Shown: positions 1 through 9,988 of the stretch, one piece after another
Layout of the letters: the number at the start of each line of letters is the position of its first letter
Position numbering within the stretch: the stretch's first letter is position 1
From: CAYZXK01 sp964482395
GTDB lineage: Bacteria; Planctomycetota; Phycisphaerae; UBA1845; Fen-1342
NCBI GenBank assembly: GCA_964482395.1
Contig: CAYZXK010000085.1
Location: 1-64,000 of the forward strand
Reading direction: 5' to 3'
DNA: 64,000 bases
Position numbers and translations under genes: made by a program
The notes under the pieces: generated by a model
Told to the model about the DNA's origin: nothing
The model's input: the letters and a program-made list of their open reading frames with translations, nothing else
Database searches by the model: none

Positions 1-90
1 CGGATCGTGTACGGTCTGGTGGCGTACTACAACGCCAAGTACGCCACGCGGGTCTGCAAAGAATTCCGGGAGGTCCGCGGTGTGGCCTGA
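1..90 (+). CDS. C-terminal tail of an unidentified gene (partial)
   Basis: An open frame enters from the left edge and stops with TGA at 88-90, giving 29 visible residues (RIVYGLVAYY...REVRGVA). The fragment is too short to place in a family. It is tyrosine- and arginine-rich with no recognisable motif. The frame is credible because it stays open to the edge and is followed by an AT-richer gap containing a promoter for the next gene. Confidence 0.45.
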   Translation, partial: RIVYGLVAYYNAKYATRVCKEFREVRGVA

Positions 91-154
91 AATGCCCTTC
101 TTAACCCGCAACAATTACACACGGGAATTGACGTTACCAACGCTGATGGCATAG

Positions 155-183
155 TTGACTACAGGGATATCGAGTAGTATAGT
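155..183 (+). promoter_or_regulatory. Sigma-70-type promoter of the GH57-like gene
   Basis: A -35 box TTGACT (155-160) and a -10 box TATAGT (178-183) are separated by exactly 17 bases, in a locally AT-rich stretch. Transcription would start near 190, leaving a leader of about 50 nt that contains GGGGAG just before the ATG at 243. Seen in sequence; activity is inferred. Confidence 0.55.
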
Positions 184-242
184 AATTCAGGGGCAAGTCC
201 CGGCCGGGCGTCGAGAATGTCGGGCATCTGGGGAGTCAGTGA

Positions 243-3179
243 ATGTTGCCATCGCAGCTCCGCACTTTTCAGCGAATCGTACCAGCGGCGATCACAGCAT
301 TGTGCGCAATCGGCGCGCCGGCCTACGTGCCCATCCACGTCGGTTACGTGTGGCACATGCATCAGCCTATATATTACCCGTATGAATCGCTGATCGAGAC
401 CGACGCGAACCAGCGCTTCTCTTTCAGCGTCATCGACGTTCACAATCAGCGGTTCGGTCCGTATACCACCTGGCCGCGGGACGCAGTCCAGGCCGGGCTG
501 GCACTGCCGCACCTGGGCGCACAGGTGAGCTTCAGCGGCTCGCTGATCGAGAACCTCAACAACCTGGAAGCGGCAGGCGTCGGCGGCGGGATGTGGAACA
601 ACTGGGACAGCGGGTACGACCAGGGAGTGAGCCTGACGACCTCGCTGGGTCACCCGCGCCTGGATATGGTCGCCTTCGGCTACCACCATCCGCTCATGCC
701 CCTGCTGGATGAGGCTGATATCCGGATGCAGATCCGGCTCCACAAGCACATCTACGCCCAGACCTGGAGCGGTGGTCCAACCTATTCCCATGGCCTGTTC
801 CCTGCGGAGACGGCTTTCTCCGAGCGGATGATTCCGGCCTTGATCGCCGAAGGCATCGAATGGGTACTGGTGGACAACATCCACTTCGATCGGGCCTGCG
901 TCGGCTATCCGCACACCAATCAATCCGGGTTGGTGGCGCCCAACCCGGCCGACCAGATAAACCCCGATCCGGCCGGCAGCGGCGGGGCCTGGGTGCAGTT
1001 GAACAACATCTGGGCTCCCAGCAAGGTCAGTGTCCCCTTCGGCTATCAGCCCCACTACGTGCAGTACGTGAACCCGAATACCGGAGGGATCAGCCGCATG
1101 ATCGCGGTGCCGGCCGCCCGGTACGAGGGCAACGAGGACGGCCGCGGCGGGTATGGAGCCTTCCTTTACGACGTGGTCATGGATCAGTACATCGCCTATA
1201 ACACGGATGCCGCGCACCCCATGTTCGTGGTCCTGCATCACGACGGCGACAACCATGGGGGCGGGACGGACGCGTATTACCATTACAACTTCCAGCAGAT
1301 GCTGGAGTGGGTGAGCAACGATCCCGACTACGACATTTCGACCGTCGAGGACTACCTTGCCCGCTTCCCGCCCGATCCCGCCGACGTGATACATGTGGAG
1401 GACGGGTCCTGGTCAGGGGCCGATAATGGCGATCCGGAATTCAAGAAGTGGCTGGGCGATCCGGACGCATCGGGCTGGAGCCCGGATTACAACAGTTGGG
1501 CGGTGTTGACGGCCGCGAAGAACCGGGTACTGGCGGCCGAGGCGGCCCTCCCGGCCGCCGACCCGCAGCATGTGCTGGAGGGCAGCGGCAGCAATACTGA
1601 GAAGGCCTGGCACTGGCTACTGTGCGCCGAGGCCAGCGACTACTGGTACTGGGACGGGACCGAGATCTGGGACAGCAATGTGACCCGGGCCTGCAATCAG
1701 GCGGTGGCCTATGCGGATCTGGTGATCGCCGGCCAGCCGGACACCACGCCTCCCACCATATTCCTGCCGCAGCGCCAGCCCTATAACCCGGGCGGGTATG
1801 AATGGGGCCCGCTGCCGGAGCCCTCCGATTTCGAGGTGTGGACATTCGTGTACGATGCCGGCGGACTGACGGGCGTTTACCTGAAGTGGCGCGTGGACGC
1901 CGATGGGGTCAATCCGATCGGCTCGATTCAGAACGAGACCTACGCCGGCGGTCCGGAGGTCGGACCGTGGACCACGACCGCGATGACCTGTACGCAACTG
2001 CCGTCTCCGCCGGGTGGTATCTTGCCGGCTACCTATCAGGCCGATCGTTACGCCGCAATGGTGACCGGCCAGACGAACGTTTTGATCGACTACTACGTCG
2101 AAGCCGTGGACGGGCAGGGCAACTTGCAGCGCTCGCCCATTCAGCATGTTTACGTTGGATCGGGCTCCGGTGGTCCGGGCGGCCAGGTTGTGACAATCGA
2201 TCCGGACCCCGCCCAGGCAGGAAACAATGTCACCATCTACTACGATCCTGACGGGCGGCCGCTGGCCGGGTCGCCGCAGGTGTACCTGCATTATGGGTTC
2301 AACCAATGGAACCCGGTCATGTCGCCCGATTTGCCGATGAGCTGGAACGGGGGTTTGTCGCTTTGGCAAGCGACTGTGATGGTCCAAGCGACGGCTTGGC
2401 AGTTAGACTTGGTATTTCACAACGGGGCCGGGACTTGGGACAATAACGGTGGTGCCGACTGGCATTTCCCGGTCACCGGCGGCATCCCGCCCCAGGAGCA
2501 GTGGGTCATGGACGGCCAGGTCGACGCCCGGGCCCGGTTGGTGGCCCAGAACGGCCCCCTACAGCTTTACGCCGGCCTGATCGGAACAACGCTTTACGTG
2601 GCGGGGGCCGACGCCGGCGAGGGCAGCGACCATTTCATATTCGTGGCCGACACGCCCGGGCCGCTGCGGGCGGCGCCTTGGGCCAAGTCTGGTCAGGTGG
2701 CGGGCTGGTCGGCCTATCTGGGCAACGAGAATGACAACAGTTGGTCGGGCTGGTTCGACGCCGGCGGCGCCACCCATTCGGCGACCGGGGGTGGCAGCGG
2801 CTGGCTGGAGGGTACCATCGACCTAATTGGCGAATTCGGTGCCGTCCCAGATGTCGTCTATCTCGCGTTCGCCGTCTACAGCACGCCCAACGGAGGAGCC
2901 CTGATTCCCAGTGCTCAGGTGCCCCCCTCCATCAACAACGACGGAAATGTGGACGGCACGGAGTACGCCGCCTTCACATTACACCTGGTCGGCGACCTGA
3001 ATTGCGACGGCACAGTCGGGTTCGCCGACATCAACCCGTTCGTGGTGGCCATGTGCAACCCGCAGGCATACGAGCAGACCTATCCCGGATGCCCGTTGGA
3101 CAACCGCGACATCAACGGCGACGGCAGCTTCAACTTCGGCGATATCAATCCGTTTGTGAACCTGCTCATCGGCCCATGA
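243..3179 (+). CDS. Secreted GH57-family-like glycosidase with CBM25-like module and C-terminal dockerin-like domain
   Basis: Probable extracellular alpha-glucan-active enzyme, 978 residues. An N-terminal signal-like hydrophobic segment (about 12-28) precedes the GH57 first motif WHMHQP (37-42). FPAET (186-190) sits where GH57 enzymes carry the nucleophile glutamate, and HHDGDNHGG (332-340) is the likely acid/base region. Residues about 648-745 resemble a starch-binding CBM25 module (YGFNQWN, tryptophan-rich). A beta-rich module follows. Residues 917-978 are a two-repeat dockerin-like domain with Ca-binding style CDGTVGFADIN and NGDGSFNFGDIN. A GGGGAG ribosome site precedes the ATG. It is a stand-alone gene facing kbl. 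Exact substrate is unknown; amylase or glucanotransferase activity is inferred from family. Confidence 0.75.
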   Translation: MLPSQLRTFQRIVPAAITALCAIGAPAYVPIHVGYVWHMHQPIYYPYESLIETDANQRFSFSVIDVHNQRFGPYTTWPRDAVQAGLALPHLGAQVSFSGSLIENLNNLEAAGVGGGMWNNWDSGYDQGVSLTTSLGHPRLDMVAFGYHHPLMPLLDEADIRMQIRLHKHIYAQTWSGGPTYSHGLFPAETAFSERMIPALIAEGIEWVLVDNIHFDRACVGYPHTNQSGLVAPNPADQINPDPAGSGGAWVQLNNIWAPSKVSVPFGYQPHYVQYVNPNTGGISRMIAVPAARYEGNEDGRGGYGAFLYDVVMDQYIAYNTDAAHPMFVVLHHDGDNHGGGTDAYYHYNFQQMLEWVSNDPDYDISTVEDYLARFPPDPADVIHVEDGSWSGADNGDPEFKKWLGDPDASGWSPDYNSWAVLTAAKNRVLAAEAALPAADPQHVLEGSGSNTEKAWHWLLCAEASDYWYWDGTEIWDSNVTRACNQAVAYADLVIAGQPDTTPPTIFLPQRQPYNPGGYEWGPLPEPSDFEVWTFVYDAGGLTGVYLKWRVDADGVNPIGSIQNETYAGGPEVGPWTTTAMTCTQLPSPPGGILPATYQADRYAAMVTGQTNVLIDYYVEAVDGQGNLQRSPIQHVYVGSGSGGPGGQVVTIDPDPAQAGNNVTIYYDPDGRPLAGSPQVYLHYGFNQWNPVMSPDLPMSWNGGLSLWQATVMVQATAWQLDLVFHNGAGTWDNNGGADWHFPVTGGIPPQEQWVMDGQVDARARLVAQNGPLQLYAGLIGTTLYVAGADAGEGSDHFIFVADTPGPLRAAPWAKSGQVAGWSAYLGNENDNSWSGWFDAGGATHSATGGGSGWLEGTIDLIGEFGAVPDVVYLAFAVYSTPNGGALIPSAQVPPSINNDGNVDGTEYAAFTLHLVGDLNCDGTVGFADINPFVVAMCNPQAYEQTYPGCPLDNRDINGDGSFNFGDINPFVNLLIGP

Positions 3180-3485
3180 ACAGATCGGCATCAGCCCGGC
3201 GCAAATCAAAACTCCAGCAGCCGGGCAGCACCGGTGGCCGGGACGGCCGCCCGCAACGCGCCTGCCAATTGGCCCGGGGGAGTTGCTCGCCGCGATAGCA
3301 CAAGGTTCGACCCGGCTCGCCGCGTGCCGAAGCCGGCCGCCCCAGCGAGCAAGCCGTACAGCTCAGGGGCTGGCAGGCTGGCACCCCGGCTCCCGGCCGG
3401 CGGCCAAGGGCTGCTGGTGAGACGGCGCGGAGCCGGGGCCGGCACGTCCGCGCGATCCCTCAATCGGCGGGTAGCAAGCGCGCCG
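3180..3485. other. Convergent intergenic gap, no gene seen
   Basis: About 300 GC-rich bases between the ends of the GH57-like gene and kbl. All open frames crossing it are shadows with no family resemblance. No T-tract terminator was recognised. Confidence 0.5.
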
Positions 3486-4727
3486 CTACTCTCCGTACTT
3501 GGCGACGATCTGCTCCTTGGTCTTGCCCAGAATGTCGTACTTCTTGCCGACCTTGGTGAACGCGGCGATAGCCTTGTCGATGTGCTCGAAGGTGTGGCCG
3601 GCGGACATCTGGCAGCGGATGCGGGCCAGACCCTTGGGCACCACCGGATAGAAGAACCCGATCACGAAGATGCCTTCATCGTACAGGTCGCGGGCCATGT
3701 CTTGGCTCAGCTTGGCGTTGTACAGCATGATCGGCACGATCGGGTGATCGCCGGGCTTGATGTCGAAGCCGGCTTCGGTCATCCCCTTGCGGAATCGCTT
3801 GGTATTGGCCTCCACGCGGTCGCGCAGCTCGGTCGTCGCGGTCAGCATGTCGAAGACCGCGATCGACGCCTTCACCACGATCGACGAGACCGTGTTGCTG
3901 AACAGGTATGGCCGGCTGCGCTGCCGCAGCAGCTCGATGATCTCTTTGCGTCCGGTGGTGAAGCCCCCGGAAGCCCCGCCCAGGGCCTTGCCCAGCGTGC
4001 CGGTGATAATGTCCACCTTGCCCATTACGCCGCAGTATTCGGTGGAGCCGCGGCCGGTCTTGCCGATCACGCCGGTGCAGTGGGCGTCGTCGACCATCAC
4101 CAGGGCGTCGTACTTCTCGGCCAGCGCGACGATCTTATCGAGTTGGGCGATGCTGCCGTCCATGCTGAAGGCGCCGTCGGTCGCGATCACGCGGTAACGG
4201 GCCGACTGGGTTTCCTTCAGCTTGGCTTCCAGGTCCTCCATGTCATTGTTCTTATAGATGTAGCGCTTGGCCTTGCACAGCCGGATGCCGTCGATGATCG
4301 AGGCGTGGTTCAGGGCGTCGGTGAGGATGGCGTCCTCAGCCCCGAACAGCGGCTCGAACACGCCGCCGTTGGCGTCGAAGCAGGATGAATACAGGATCGC
4401 ATCCTCGGTGTGGAAGAAGTCGGCGATCTTCTTCTCCAGAATCTTGTGAATATCCTGCGTCCCGCAGATGAAGCGGACGCTGCTCATGCCGTAGCCATGG
4501 GTTTCCAAAGCATCGCGGGCGGCCTGGATGACCTTCGGATGGGATGACAGCCCCAGGTAGTTGTTGGCGCAGAAGTTGATGACTTCCTTGGGCTTGGCCC
4601 CCGGAGGATACTCCACGCGCACATCCGCCGCCTGGGGGGTCAGGATATAGCGCTCTTCCTTATACAGACCGGCCTCGCGAATGGACGCCAATTCCCGCTG
4701 TAAAGCCTCTTTCATCTTGCCGAACAT
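3486..4727 (-). CDS. kbl: Glycine C-acetyltransferase (2-amino-3-ketobutyrate CoA ligase)
   Basis: PLP enzyme of the alpha-oxoamine synthase family that converts 2-amino-3-oxobutyrate plus CoA to glycine plus acetyl-CoA, the second step of threonine degradation. The 413-residue length is close to the family norm. Visible landmarks are NFCANNYLG near the N-terminus, the substrate/PLP region VDDAHCTGVIGKTGRG, and the PLP-lysine segment ITGTLGKALGGASGG. GGAG lies just before the ATG. It is downstream of tdh on the same strand with a 174-nt gap that carries a strong hairpin, so co-expression is likely. Confidence 0.95.
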   Translation of the reverse strand: MFGKMKEALQRELASIREAGLYKEERYILTPQAADVRVEYPPGAKPKEVINFCANNYLGLSSHPKVIQAARDALETHGYGMSSVRFICGTQDIHKILEKKIADFFHTEDAILYSSCFDANGGVFEPLFGAEDAILTDALNHASIIDGIRLCKAKRYIYKNNDMEDLEAKLKETQSARYRVIATDGAFSMDGSIAQLDKIVALAEKYDALVMVDDAHCTGVIGKTGRGSTEYCGVMGKVDIITGTLGKALGGASGGFTTGRKEIIELLRQRSRPYLFSNTVSSIVVKASIAVFDMLTATTELRDRVEANTKRFRKGMTEAGFDIKPGDHPIVPIMLYNAKLSQDMARDLYDEGIFVIGFFYPVVPKGLARIRCQMSAGHTFEHIDKAIAAFTKVGKKYDILGKTKEQIVAKYGE

Positions 4728-4785
4728 GTGTCGCTCCGATCTTCATGACCAGCCGGGCGGCTAGCTCCGGCTTTCTTCCAGTAGT

Positions 4786-4805
4786 GCCGGACCGCCCGGT
4801 CCGGC
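4786..4805 (-). promoter_or_regulatory. Perfect hairpin in the tdh-kbl intercistronic region
   Basis: GCCGGACC (4786-4793) and GGTCCGGC (4798-4805) form a perfect 8-bp inverted repeat around a 4-nt loop. There is no T-tract, so it is not a canonical terminator. It may be an mRNA processing or stability element, or an attenuator, between tdh and kbl. Confidence 0.35.
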
Positions 4806-4901
4806 CCGTGCGTCTCAGGCGACCCGCGCCGAACCTGGAGGCTCGGGGCGATTGGGTCTACCGGATGGCCGAGTTTCTCAGTCGGTCTCCGCAGCCGCCG
4901 G

Positions 4902-6014
4902 TCACGGCCGGCGGCGCTTGAGCGCCGCTTCATACTCGCTTCTCTCGGGAAACAGGACAATCTTGGCGCTGGTCCGCGGCCGCTCCATCATCTTGGAAAA
5001 GCCGGTGGCGAACTCCGACAGCGGGAACATGTCGGTGATCACCGGCGTCGGATCAAGCCGGCCAGAGGCGAGCAGGTTCCGGTTGCGATACCAGGTGTCG
5101 AATATCTTGCGTCCGTTGATGCCGTGAATCTGGCAGCCCTTGAAGACGATGCCGTTGTTGTACTCGATGGGCATGGTGTTCTCGCTGGCGACCCCGAAGG
5201 CGGTCACCCGCCCGGCTTTCCGGACCGCCGCGAAGCAGTCATTGATCGAGTCCTGCGAGCCCACCATCTCCAGGGCGATATCCACCCCGTTGCCGCCCGT
5301 GTGGTCCAGCACGAACTGTAGACGTTCCTGGGGTGTACTGCGATTGGTGTACATCTGGAGGTCGGCGCCCATCTTGCGACCGATTTCCATATTCCGGTCG
5401 TATTTGCCGAAATGGATGATCTTGGCCACCCCCACCGCCCGAGCGACCCCGATCGCGAACAGGCTGATGGGCCCATCGCCGGTGATCAGCATGGTCTTGC
5501 CGGCTACGTCCGCGTCCTCGCCCAGCACCGCGTACGTCGCGTTGCCCAGCGGCTCCTGAATGGTGGCTACCTCCGGCGGGATGCCCGGGTCGTTGGGCCA
5601 GCAGATCGACTCGGGCAGCGCGAAGTACTCGGCGAACGAACCGTCGTAGTCGACCCCCAGGATCTTCATATGCAGCCCAACGTGGGCCTGCCCGAGCATC
5701 GCGGTCAGGTCCCCCGGGTCGTAAATGTGCGTTTCGGCCGAAATGTAGTCGCCCACCTTGATCCGCTTGCAGTGCTGGCCAACCTCGACCACCTCTCCGG
5801 CCACCTCATGACCCAGAATCTGCGGCAACGCCTTGGCCCCGATCCGACTGGCGGCCCACGGGTCCCACTTGTAGATGTGAACATCGGTTCCGCAGATGCT
5901 GGTCGCCCGGACCCGGACAACTACCCAGTCCGGCTTGGGCCGGGGGATCGGCTTTTCCAACCACTCTGCCCCGAGCTGGGGCTTGGTCTTAACCACTGCC
6001 CGCATGGTGGCCAT
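4902..6014 (-). CDS. tdh: L-threonine 3-dehydrogenase
   Basis: Zinc medium-chain dehydrogenase (370 residues) that oxidises L-threonine with NAD+ to 2-amino-3-oxobutyrate, the substrate of the adjacent kbl product. The catalytic-zinc motif SICGTDVHIYKWDPW and the GHEVAGEVVEVG motif are near the N-terminus. A Rossmann segment with GDGPISLFAIGVARAVG follows, then HGINGRKIFDTWYR, typical of Tdh. The ATG at 6014 has GGAGG six bases upstream. A 340-base divergent region shared with gap lies upstream. Confidence 0.95.
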   Translation of the reverse strand: MATMRAVVKTKPQLGAEWLEKPIPRPKPDWVVVRVRATSICGTDVHIYKWDPWAASRIGAKALPQILGHEVAGEVVEVGQHCKRIKVGDYISAETHIYDPGDLTAMLGQAHVGLHMKILGVDYDGSFAEYFALPESICWPNDPGIPPEVATIQEPLGNATYAVLGEDADVAGKTMLITGDGPISLFAIGVARAVGVAKIIHFGKYDRNMEIGRKMGADLQMYTNRSTPQERLQFVLDHTGGNGVDIALEMVGSQDSINDCFAAVRKAGRVTAFGVASENTMPIEYNNGIVFKGCQIHGINGRKIFDTWYRNRNLLASGRLDPTPVITDMFPLSEFATGFSKMMERPRTSAKIVLFPERSEYEAALKRRRP

Positions 6015-7374
<1,360 letters not shown>

Positions 7375-7457
7375 TGCCGCCAGTCTTTAGCATATTCCCT
7401 TGACCTAGCTTTCGGCTCGGATGGGCTCGAGCCGCATTCAGGCGAGGCAAGTAAGTC

Positions 7458-8708
7458 ATGGCCAAGAAATCGGTTCGCGACCTGAACGTGCGGGGGCGGC
7501 GTGTCCTTATCCGGGCCGACCTCAATGTGCCCCTGGACAAACAGCAGAGTGTGACGGATGACCGTCGCATCCGGATGTTCCTGCCCACTTTGCAGCATGT
7601 GGTCTGCGGCGGCGGACGGGCCATAGTCATGAGCCACCTCGGCCGGCCGACCGGGGACCCGGCTCAGGACGCCAAGTACTCCCTCCGGCCGGTTGCCGAC
7701 CGGCTCAGTCAGTTACTGGGCAAGCCGGTGGCCTTCGTCCCGGCCTGCGTCGGCCCGGCAGCCAGCGAGGCGGTCCGAAAACTGCAAGACGGCGACGTGC
7801 TCCTTCTGGAGAACCTTCGGTTCCATGCCGCCGAAACCATAATCGACGAGGCCAAGAAAAACCCCGACCGGAAGCTGACTCCTCAGCAGGAAGCTTTGCG
7901 ACAGGAGTTCGCCCGCAGGTTGGCTGCCCATGGGGAGATGTACGTTAACGACGCCTTCGGTACCTGTCATCGCAAGCACGTCAGCATGTACGACGTGCCG
8001 GCTCTGATTCCGCCGGGCAATCGCGTGCAGGGATTTTTGGTCGAAAAGGAGCTGAAATACTTGGGTGAGGCGCTGGAGTCGCCCAAGCGTCCGTTTGTGG
8101 CTGTCCTGGGCGGAGCCAAGGTCAGCGATAAGATCGGAGTCATTCAGAACTTACTGCAACGAGTGGACCATATCCTGATCGGCGGAGCCATGACGTTCAC
8201 CTTTTGGATGGCCCTGGGGCGGACAGTCGGCAAAAGCCTGTGCGAGCAGGATAAGCTGGACCTGGCCAGGCGGTTGCTGGACCAGGCCGGTCCCAAGCTG
8301 CATCTGCCGGTCGATTGCGTGGCAGCCCCGGAGCTGAGGGAAGGCGAGACCACCACCGTCGTGGCCGGCGAGTTGCCCCCCGAACTGATGGGTCTGGACG
8401 TCGGGCCCAAGACCCTTGAGGAGTTCGGCGGGCTGATAGGCGCCGCCAAGACGATCGTCTGGAACGGGCCGTTGGGGGCCTTTGAAACCCGGCCGTTTGA
8501 GACCGGAACCTTCGCCTTGGCCCGGATGATCGCCGACGCGACTGACCGGGGCGCGGTCTCGGTGATCGGTGGCGGGGACAGCGCCGCAGCGGTGGAGCAG
8601 GCCGGCGTTGCCGACCGGGTTACGCATATCAGCACGGGCGGGGGCGCCTCGCTGGAGTTCCTGGAGGGTAAGCGTTTCGGGCCGATTGAGGTCCTGGATG
8701 ACGCGTGA
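7458..8708 (+). CDS. pgk: Phosphoglycerate kinase
   Basis: Makes ATP from 1,3-bisphosphoglycerate, the step after gap. 416 residues, near the family length. Visible motifs are VLIRADLNVPLD, SHLGRPTG, the hinge region VAVLGGAKVSDKIGVI, and the nucleotide-binding VIGGGDSAAAVEQ...ISTGGGASLEFLEG. GAGG lies before the ATG. It follows gap by 83 bases and precedes rpe by 9 bases, so the three are almost certainly co-transcribed. Confidence 0.97.
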   Translation: MAKKSVRDLNVRGRRVLIRADLNVPLDKQQSVTDDRRIRMFLPTLQHVVCGGGRAIVMSHLGRPTGDPAQDAKYSLRPVADRLSQLLGKPVAFVPACVGPAASEAVRKLQDGDVLLLENLRFHAAETIIDEAKKNPDRKLTPQQEALRQEFARRLAAHGEMYVNDAFGTCHRKHVSMYDVPALIPPGNRVQGFLVEKELKYLGEALESPKRPFVAVLGGAKVSDKIGVIQNLLQRVDHILIGGAMTFTFWMALGRTVGKSLCEQDKLDLARRLLDQAGPKLHLPVDCVAAPELREGETTTVVAGELPPELMGLDVGPKTLEEFGGLIGAAKTIVWNGPLGAFETRPFETGTFALARMIADATDRGAVSVIGGGDSAAAVEQAGVADRVTHISTGGGASLEFLEGKRFGPIEVLDDA

Positions 8709-8717
8709 CGAGCCCCC

Positions 8718-9407
8718 ATGAACGATGACGGTTTCATCCGCATCGCCCCTTCCGTGCTGGACGCGGATTTCGGACGCCTGGCCGAGCAGATAGCGGCGGT
8801 AGAGGCGGCCGGGGCCGACCTGCTCCATCTGGATGTGATGGACGGGCATTTCGTGCCGAATCTATCGCTGGGCGTGCCGGTGGTGGCCAGCATCGCCCGA
8901 CATACCCGGCTGTTTCTGGACACGCACCTGATGATCGTCGACCCGGGCAAGTATGCCCGGGCGTTCGTGGACGCTGGTGCCGGCAGCATCACCTTCCACA
9001 TCGAGACCGCGCCCCGGCCGGCGGACCTCATCAGCCAAATTCGGAAGCTGGGCGTCAAGGTCGGGGTGTCGCTCAACCCCGGCACGCCGGTGGAGGACGT
9101 GTTGGAGATCGTCGAGCAGGTGGACATCGTTCTGGTGATGAGCGTCTGGCCGGGATTTGGCGGCCAGCAGTTCATTGCCGACAGTCTGAAGAAGCTTGAG
9201 CTGCTGGCCGGTCGAATGAGCGATGAGCAATGGCTGGAAGTTGACGGGGGCGTGACGGTTCAGACCGCCCCGCTGGCGGTGGCTGCCGGGGCCGACACGC
9301 TGGTGGTCGGTTCGGCCATTTTCGGGTCGCCGGACCCGGCCGAGGCGGTCCGGCGGCTTCGCCGGGCGGCCCTCAGCGCTTGGAGCGGGACGGGGCCGCA
9401 GCCATGA
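8718..9407 (+). CDS. rpe: Ribulose-phosphate 3-epimerase
   Basis: TIM-barrel epimerase interconverting ribulose-5-phosphate and xylulose-5-phosphate in the pentose phosphate pathway; 229 residues. Motifs: IAPSVLDADFGRL, HLDVMDGHFVPNLS, the phosphate-binding loop region SVWPGFGGQQFI (family usually SVNPGFGGQ, here Trp), and VDGGVTVQTAP...VVGSAIF. Its TGA overlaps the next ATG (ATGA), so translation is coupled to the following gene. Confidence 0.95.
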   Translation: MNDDGFIRIAPSVLDADFGRLAEQIAAVEAAGADLLHLDVMDGHFVPNLSLGVPVVASIARHTRLFLDTHLMIVDPGKYARAFVDAGAGSITFHIETAPRPADLISQIRKLGVKVGVSLNPGTPVEDVLEIVEQVDIVLVMSVWPGFGGQQFIADSLKKLELLAGRMSDEQWLEVDGGVTVQTAPLAVAAGADTLVVGSAIFGSPDPAEAVRRLRRAALSAWSGTGPQP

Positions 9408-9988
9408 AAGTCGTGCTGATACCCTGTGGCAGCACCGAGTGGGACGAGGAGGGTCGGATCCTGGGGAGGGTAGAGCTGCCCTTGACGAGCGCTGGCCAGG
9501 AGCAGTGTCGGGCGTGGGCCCGGCAACTTGGCGAGCTGGGGCTGCGACGGATCTTCCACGGTCCGGACGAGTTGACCACTCAGACGGCGTCGTTGCTGGC
9601 TCGGATGCTGTCGATTCGGACCAAGCGGATAGATGACTTGGTGGAGGTAGATGTGGGGCTATGGACGGGTCTGACGGCCGAGCAGCTCAAGACTCGCTAC
9701 GCCAGCGCTCACCGCCAGTTGCGGGAAGCCCCGCTGAATGTAAGTCCGCCGGGCGGTGAGAGCCTGGCTGCCGCGGCCCGGCGGCTCAGTGACTGCTTAG
9801 GCAAACAGCTCAGGAAGAATAACAAGGGCGCGGTTGGCCTGGTAATGCGCCCCTTCAGCTTCGCTCTGGCTCGCTGCATCGTGGAAGGCCGGGGGCCGAC
9901 GGGGCTGTGGGAAGCCGCCTGGGACGACCGGGCCCCGGTGGTGATAGACTACCCGGCCGTCAACCGGAGGACCGATGCCCAACCCTGA
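9404..9988 (+). CDS. Histidine phosphatase superfamily protein lacking the catalytic histidines (probable pseudoenzyme)
   Basis: 194 residues from the ATG at 9404, which overlaps the rpe stop by 4 nt. The fold-specific pattern TEWDEEGRILGRVELPLTSAGQEQ matches the phosphoglycerate-mutase-like family. However, the RHG catalytic motif at the start reads IPCGSTEW, so the phospho-accepting His is Cys and the Arg is Pro. The second catalytic His, normally in a VSHGG-type motif, is replaced in VMRPFSFALARC. GGES, normally after the central Glu, is retained. Dephosphorylation is therefore unlikely; a binding or regulatory role is inference. Its stop overlaps accD by 14 nt. Confidence 0.8.
   Translation: MKVVLIPCGSTEWDEEGRILGRVELPLTSAGQEQCRAWARQLGELGLRRIFHGPDELTTQTASLLARMLSIRTKRIDDLVEVDVGLWTGLTAEQLKTRYASAHRQLREAPLNVSPPGGESLAAAARRLSDCLGKQLRKNNKGAVGLVMRPFSFALARCIVEGRGPTGLWEAAWDDRAPVVIDYPAVNRRTDAQP

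Noticed and set aside
159..1394. Long minus-strand frame (411 codons) opposite the GH57-like gene
   Set aside because: Low-complexity Val/Arg/His-rich translation with no family pattern; it is the antisense shadow typical of high-GC coding DNA.
3234..4388. Plus-strand 384-codon frame opposite kbl
   Set aside because: It is antisense to a clearly conserved enzyme and its translation (LAQNVVLLADLGERG...) is a compositional artefact.
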